Positions 23,969-27,659 of a DNA stretch of 27,659 bases are shown piece by piece. The notes beneath the pieces were generated by a model that worked only from the letters and a program-made list of their open reading frames with translations, was not told where the DNA came from and did no database searches. The stretch's first letter is position 1, and every line of letters starts with the position of its first letter. Position numbers and translations under genes: made by a program. This DNA is from CAZMXI01 sp964570205 (GTDB lineage: Bacteria > Planctomycetota > Phycisphaerae > Tepidisphaerales > Tepidisphaeraceae). Where the stretch lies: contig CAZMXI010000051.1 of NCBI GenBank assembly GCA_964570205.1, forward strand, positions 1 to 27,659, written 5' to 3'.

Positions 23969-26443
23969 ATGCCCAAGTGTCAGATGATCAATCCGACCGA
24001 TTGCCGCGCCCCGGGTTCGGTCACGTTTCAAGCCGTGCCGGTCAACCAGTACGACAAGTCCGTCGGCGATGAACTCGTTCGCTTCTCGAAGCAGGACCTG
24101 ATGCGCATTCAGCGCGACATGGAAATCATCCGCGCCTTCGAGTCGATGCTCAATGAGATCAAGCTGCGCGGCAACTACAAGGGCGTTGAGTACAACCACA
24201 AGGGCCCCGCGCACCTGTCGATCGGCCAGGAAGCTTCCGCCGTCGGCCAGGCTTATCTGCTTGGCGTTGATGACCATATTTACGGCTCACACCGCTCCCA
24301 CGGCGAAATTCTCGCCAAGGGCCTGTCGGCCATCGACAAAATCGAGGACAAGACCCTGCTCGACATCATGAAGTCCTATTTCGACGGCGACTGCCTCCGC
24401 ATCGTCGAAAAGGACGCCAAGGGCTCGACCAAGGACCTGGCCATCGACTATCTGGTCTATGGCGCGCTGGCCGAGATATTCGGCCGCGAGCCCGGCTTCA
24501 ACAAGGGCATGGGCGGCTCGATGCACGCCTTTTTCCCGCCTTTCGGAGTCTATCCCAACAACGCCATCGTCGGCGGCTCGGCCGATATCGCCACCGGCGC
24601 GGCCCTGTACAAGCACGTCAATCGCAAGCCCGGCATTATTATCGCCAATATCGGCGATGCCTCCCTGGGTTGCGGGCCGGTGTGGGAAGCGCTGTGCTTT
24701 GCCACCATGGACCAGTTCAAGCTTCTATGGGATGAAGCCCATCGCGGCGGACTGCCGCTGATCTTCAACTTCGTCAACAATTTCTACGGCATGGGCGGCC
24801 AACCTTGCGGCGAGACCATGGGCCTCAAGGTTCTGGCCCGCCTTGGCGCCGGCATCAATCCCGAGCAGATGCACGCCGAGCGCATCGACGGCTTCAACCC
24901 GCTGGCCGTCATCGATGCCATTGCCCGCAAGAAGAAGGTGATTGAAGAAAGACGCGGTCCCGTCCTGCTCGACACCGTCACCTACCGATTCTCCGGCCAT
25001 TCGCCGTCCGATGCCAGCAGCTATCGCGAGAAGGCCGAAGTCGAAGCCTGGCAGAAGGTCGATTCCCTCCAGGCTTTTGCACAGGAGTTGGTCAAGGCCA
25101 ACGTCTGCACCCAGATGGACATCGATGCCATGCGCGAGAACGCGGAAGTGATCGTGCTCCGCGCCTTCAAGAAGGCAATCGACCTGAACATCAGCCCGCG
25201 TGCCGACCTGAAGAAGATCAACTGCCTGCTCGATCGCACCATGTTCTCCAACCAGAAGGTCGAGAGCATGGAGGGCAACGGCAGAAAGCCCGAGACGCTG
25301 ATGCCCAAGGAGGAGAATCCCCGCGTCAAGCAGCTTGCCCAGCGCAGCCGCAGCGCCGTCGACGAAAAAGGGAACAAGCTGCCCAAGAGCAAGTGCATCG
25401 GCATCCGCGATGCCTTGTTCGAGGCCATTCTCGACCGTTTTTATGTTGATCCGACCCTGGTGGCCTATGGTGAAGAAAACCGCGACTGGGGCGGGGCGTT
25501 TGCGGTTTACCGCGGGCTGACCGAAGCCCTGCCGTATCATCGCCTGTTCAATTCGCCAATCTCTGAGGGCGCAATTGTCGGAACCGCAGTGGGTTATGCG
25601 CTGGAAGGCGGGCGGGTCATCGCCGAGTTGATGTATTGCGACTTCATGGGCCGGGCTGGCGATGAAATCTTCAACCAGCTCGCCAAATGGCAGTCCATGT
25701 CGGGGGGCCTGTTGCGCATGCCCGTCGTTCTGCGCGTCTCCGTGGGCTCGAAGTACGGTGCTCAACACAGCCAGGACTGGACGGCCATTGCCGCGCATAT
25801 CCCTGGCCTGAAGGTGGTGTTCCCAGCCACGCCCTATGACGCCAAGGGGCTGATGAATTCGGCCCTGGTCGGAACAGATCCGGTCGTATTCTTCGAATCA
25901 CAAAGAATTTACGATGAGCCGGAGTGGTTCGCACCCGGCGGCGTGCCCACTGGCTACTACGAAGTCCCCATTGGCGAGCCGGATATCAAGAAGGCCGGCA
26001 AGGACCTCACTCTGCTCACCATCGGTGCGACCCTCTACCGCGCCTTGGAAGCGGCCAAGGTCCTGGAGGAAAAGCACGGCATCTCGTGCGAGGTCATCGA
26101 TGCCCGGTCAATGGTACCCTTTAACTACGAAAAGGTGATCGAGTCCGTCAAGAAGACCAGGAAGATCCTATTGACGTCAGACGCCTGCGAACGCGGTAGC
26201 GCATTGCAGACCATGGCGGCAAAGATTGCACAGTTCGCCTTTGATGAGCTGGATGCTCCGCCTGTGGTCGTGGGGGCGCGCAATTGGATCACGCCGGCCG
26301 ACGAGGTCGAGGATGCCTTCTTTCCCTATGTCGTGGATATCATCGATGCCGTGCACGAACATATCCTTCCCTTGAAGGGTTATGCGGTTGCTCGCGATTG
26401 CAGTGTTGCAGACCTCATGCGCCGCAGTGGCGAGGGGCTTTAA
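23969..26443 (+). CDS. 2-oxo acid dehydrogenase E1, alpha and beta fused
   Basis: The 824-residue chain joins the two E1 subunits that decarboxylate a 2-oxo acid with thiamine diphosphate and acylate the lipoyl arm of E2. The alpha part (about 35-440) has YGSHRSHGE (105-113), MGGSMHAF, the ThDP motif from Gly229-Asp230 to Asn270-Asn271, and the GHSPSD loop (343-348). The beta part (about 475-824) has GEENRDWGGAF (501-511), ISEGAIVGTAVG and HSQDW (600-604). The alpha half carries extra sequence compared with pyruvate E1: about 35 residues between SHGE and GGSMH, and a longer ThDP loop. The substrate may therefore not be pyruvate. AGGAGA precedes the ATG by about 7 nt. The gene follows the DeoR gene and is closed by an intrinsic terminator. 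E2 and E3 are in the divergent operon. Confidence 0.9.
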   Translation: MPKCQMINPTDCRAPGSVTFQAVPVNQYDKSVGDELVRFSKQDLMRIQRDMEIIRAFESMLNEIKLRGNYKGVEYNHKGPAHLSIGQEASAVGQAYLLGVDDHIYGSHRSHGEILAKGLSAIDKIEDKTLLDIMKSYFDGDCLRIVEKDAKGSTKDLAIDYLVYGALAEIFGREPGFNKGMGGSMHAFFPPFGVYPNNAIVGGSADIATGAALYKHVNRKPGIIIANIGDASLGCGPVWEALCFATMDQFKLLWDEAHRGGLPLIFNFVNNFYGMGGQPCGETMGLKVLARLGAGINPEQMHAERIDGFNPLAVIDAIARKKKVIEERRGPVLLDTVTYRFSGHSPSDASSYREKAEVEAWQKVDSLQAFAQELVKANVCTQMDIDAMRENAEVIVLRAFKKAIDLNISPRADLKKINCLLDRTMFSNQKVESMEGNGRKPETLMPKEENPRVKQLAQRSRSAVDEKGNKLPKSKCIGIRDALFEAILDRFYVDPTLVAYGEENRDWGGAFAVYRGLTEALPYHRLFNSPISEGAIVGTAVGYALEGGRVIAELMYCDFMGRAGDEIFNQLAKWQSMSGGLLRMPVVLRVSVGSKYGAQHSQDWTAIAAHIPGLKVVFPATPYDAKGLMNSALVGTDPVVFFESQRIYDEPEWFAPGGVPTGYYEVPIGEPDIKKAGKDLTLLTIGATLYRALEAAKVLEEKHGISCEVIDARSMVPFNYEKVIESVKKTRKILLTSDACERGSALQTMAAKIAQFAFDELDAPPVVVGARNWITPADEVEDAFFPYVVDIIDAVHEHILPLKGYAVARDCSVADLMRRSGEGL

Positions 26444-26479
26444 TCCATCAACATATCGATCTGTATCTATTGGTTTGCC

Positions 26480-26508
26480 GCCCCCGGGATTGTCCGGGGG
26501 CTTTTTTT
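26480..26508 (+). terminator. Intrinsic terminator after E1
   Basis: GCCCCCGG (26480-26487) pairs exactly with CCGGGGGC (26494-26501) around a 6-nt loop, followed by seven T residues (26502-26508). It lies 37 bp after the E1 stop and closes the DeoR-E1 operon. This is the only canonical Rho-independent terminator I found in the window. The following 26509-26723 holds no supported gene. Confidence 0.93.
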
Positions 26509-26723
26509 GAGTTCATGGGAACTAACGGCGGTATTCTGGCGTTTGAACAGAGTGGTGTCAGTATTGCAGGGATGGAGCGGCATTTGCTGCTCTATGACAC
26601 CATCCTTTAGTCGGGCGACGTTGCGGGGCAGTCGTTGAGAGTCCCGCATAACAAGAGTCAGCGGCCGGGCCTGTCACATCGAGTAATCGGACGTGCTGTG
26701 GTCTCGGTTCGTGGAGGAGCGGA

Positions 26724-27659
26724 ATGCGCGCTTGTGTTACGGGGCACGTTCCCGCCGAATTTGAGCGACAGGCTGCCGTGGTTCTGGGCTTCCATGATTT
26801 GTTACGGCATTTCCCCCAACTCATGGTGGATGTGGTCCGCGCCCTTGTTGGCCGGATTCCCCTGATCGGCATCGTCCACAGCGAGGAGCAGCGACGACAC
26901 GCCGTGACTCTTCTGTGTGACTGGGGCCTGCCCGCCCACCAGGTCCATTTTGTATCCATGCCGCTGAAAGGCATGTGGGTGCGCGATTACGGTCCGGCGT
27001 TCGTGCGTCTGAACACCGGTGGCATCGCCATTCTCGACCCGCTCTACGCCCAGACAGAGCGACAAAACGATGACATGCTCCCGACGGCCATGGCCGAGTT
27101 GCTCAAGCTCCCCGTTGCCCGAGTTCCCCTGGCCGCCGAGGGCGGCAACCTCCTCACCAACGGCAAGGGCTTCGTTATCACCACCGAAGCCATTATGCAA
27201 CGCAACAGCTTCTGCCTCGGCTATACCCCTCAGCAGGTCCGACAGATCCTCCATCAGTACTATGGTTTTACCTCAGGGGTGAGCTGTTTTGTACTGGCCG
27301 AGGAAGGCACCGGCCATGCTGATATCTTCGCGACATTCGTCTCGGCCGACACCATCCTGGTCGGCCAGTATGACCGGAAGGCCGATCCCATCAATGCGGA
27401 CATTCTTGATCGAAACGCGATCAAGCTCGCTCAGACTCCACTGGGGGGCGGCGGCGTGCTCAAGGTTGCGAGAATCCCCATGCCGAGCAACCACGGCGGG
27501 GTCTTCCGCACCTATACGAATGTCATCTACGCCAATGGCACGCTCCTGGTGCCCAGTTACAGCGATGTGGACCCGGGTTTGGAACGCGAGGCGCACGCGA
27601 TCCTGAAGTCGTTCCTGCCGGATTGGGACCTCATTGCCATCGATTGCACCGAGGTGATT
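26724..27659 (+). CDS. Agmatine deiminase / PAD-family hydrolase (partial)
   Basis: The first 312 residues of a porphyromonas-type peptidyl-arginine deiminase (PF04371) family protein are present, the group that includes agmatine deiminase. Markers in order are VPAEFE near the N-terminus (9-14), WVRDYGPAF (85-93), EGGN (139-142) and TGHAD (196-200), plus a VIYANGTLLVPSY strand (268-280). These supply the guanidino-binding Asp, Glu and His residues. The catalytic Cys normally lies in a GxxHC motif near the C-terminus, beyond the right edge, so catalytic competence cannot be checked. Agmatine deiminase yields N-carbamoylputrescine for polyamine synthesis; peptidyl-arginine substrates are the alternative. 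GGAGG about 6 nt before the ATG fixes the start. The preceding terminator makes this a separate transcription unit. Confidence 0.88.
   Translation, partial: MRACVTGHVPAEFERQAAVVLGFHDLLRHFPQLMVDVVRALVGRIPLIGIVHSEEQRRHAVTLLCDWGLPAHQVHFVSMPLKGMWVRDYGPAFVRLNTGGIAILDPLYAQTERQNDDMLPTAMAELLKLPVARVPLAAEGGNLLTNGKGFVITTEAIMQRNSFCLGYTPQQVRQILHQYYGFTSGVSCFVLAEEGTGHADIFATFVSADTILVGQYDRKADPINADILDRNAIKLAQTPLGGGGVLKVARIPMPSNHGGVFRTYTNVIYANGTLLVPSYSDVDPGLEREAHAILKSFLPDWDLIAIDCTEVI

Noticed and set aside
26515..26610. 31-codon ORF after the E1 terminator
   Set aside because: No ribosome site at good spacing, no recognisable features, and too short to support.

Overview
The window is GC-rich bacterial DNA with dense, mostly compact operons, and most probably comes from a planctomycete-like organism. 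That guess is an inference. It rests on the gene types (a GH172/DUF2961 protein with a C-terminal beta-type module, a 1306-residue VIT/von Willebrand factor A protein, a zinc-ribbon membrane protein with a long Pro/Ala linker) and on the intergenic inverted and tandem repeats. I saw no rRNA, tRNA, CRISPR array, transposase or phage gene.

Layout. Positions 1-1142 hold a minus-strand ORF fragment at the window edge and a GH172 gene whose normal N-terminal part is missing. A hairpin at 1128-1156 separates it from the convergent VIT/vWA gene (5099 to 1179, minus). Positions 5242-12197 carry plus-strand housekeeping and membrane genes: a membrane-anchored thioredoxin, an MFS transporter, a zinc-ribbon membrane protein, a P1B-type copper ATPase fused to an extra polytopic module, and proC. 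A small minus-strand membrane ORF lies at 7225-7458.

From 22918 down to 12203 runs a seven-gene minus-strand operon with short gaps: dihydrolipoamide acyltransferase (E2), dihydrolipoamide dehydrogenase (E3), a PHP-like metal hydrolase, a class II aldolase fused to a short-chain dehydrogenase, two medium-chain (zinc) dehydrogenases, and a mannitol-dehydrogenase-family polyol dehydrogenase. Divergent from it are a DeoR-family regulator and a fused alpha-beta 2-oxo acid dehydrogenase E1, closed by a clear intrinsic terminator at 26480-26508. An agmatine-deiminase/PAD-family gene then runs off the right end.

How the genes may work together. The divergent block 12203-26443 reads as one catabolic unit. 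Three or four NAD(P)-dependent oxidoreductases would oxidise a polyol or sugar phosphate, the aldolase/SDR would cleave it and reduce or oxidise a fragment, and a dedicated 2-oxo acid dehydrogenase complex (E1, E2, E3) would turn a 2-oxo acid product into an acyl-CoA, all under a DeoR repressor. The substrate cannot be named from sequence. The most unusual points are an E2 whose first lipoyl domain lacks the lipoyl lysine, a 542-residue zinc dehydrogenase with a second Rossmann-like segment, four octamer repeats filling the E2-E3 gap, and the ATPase fusion.
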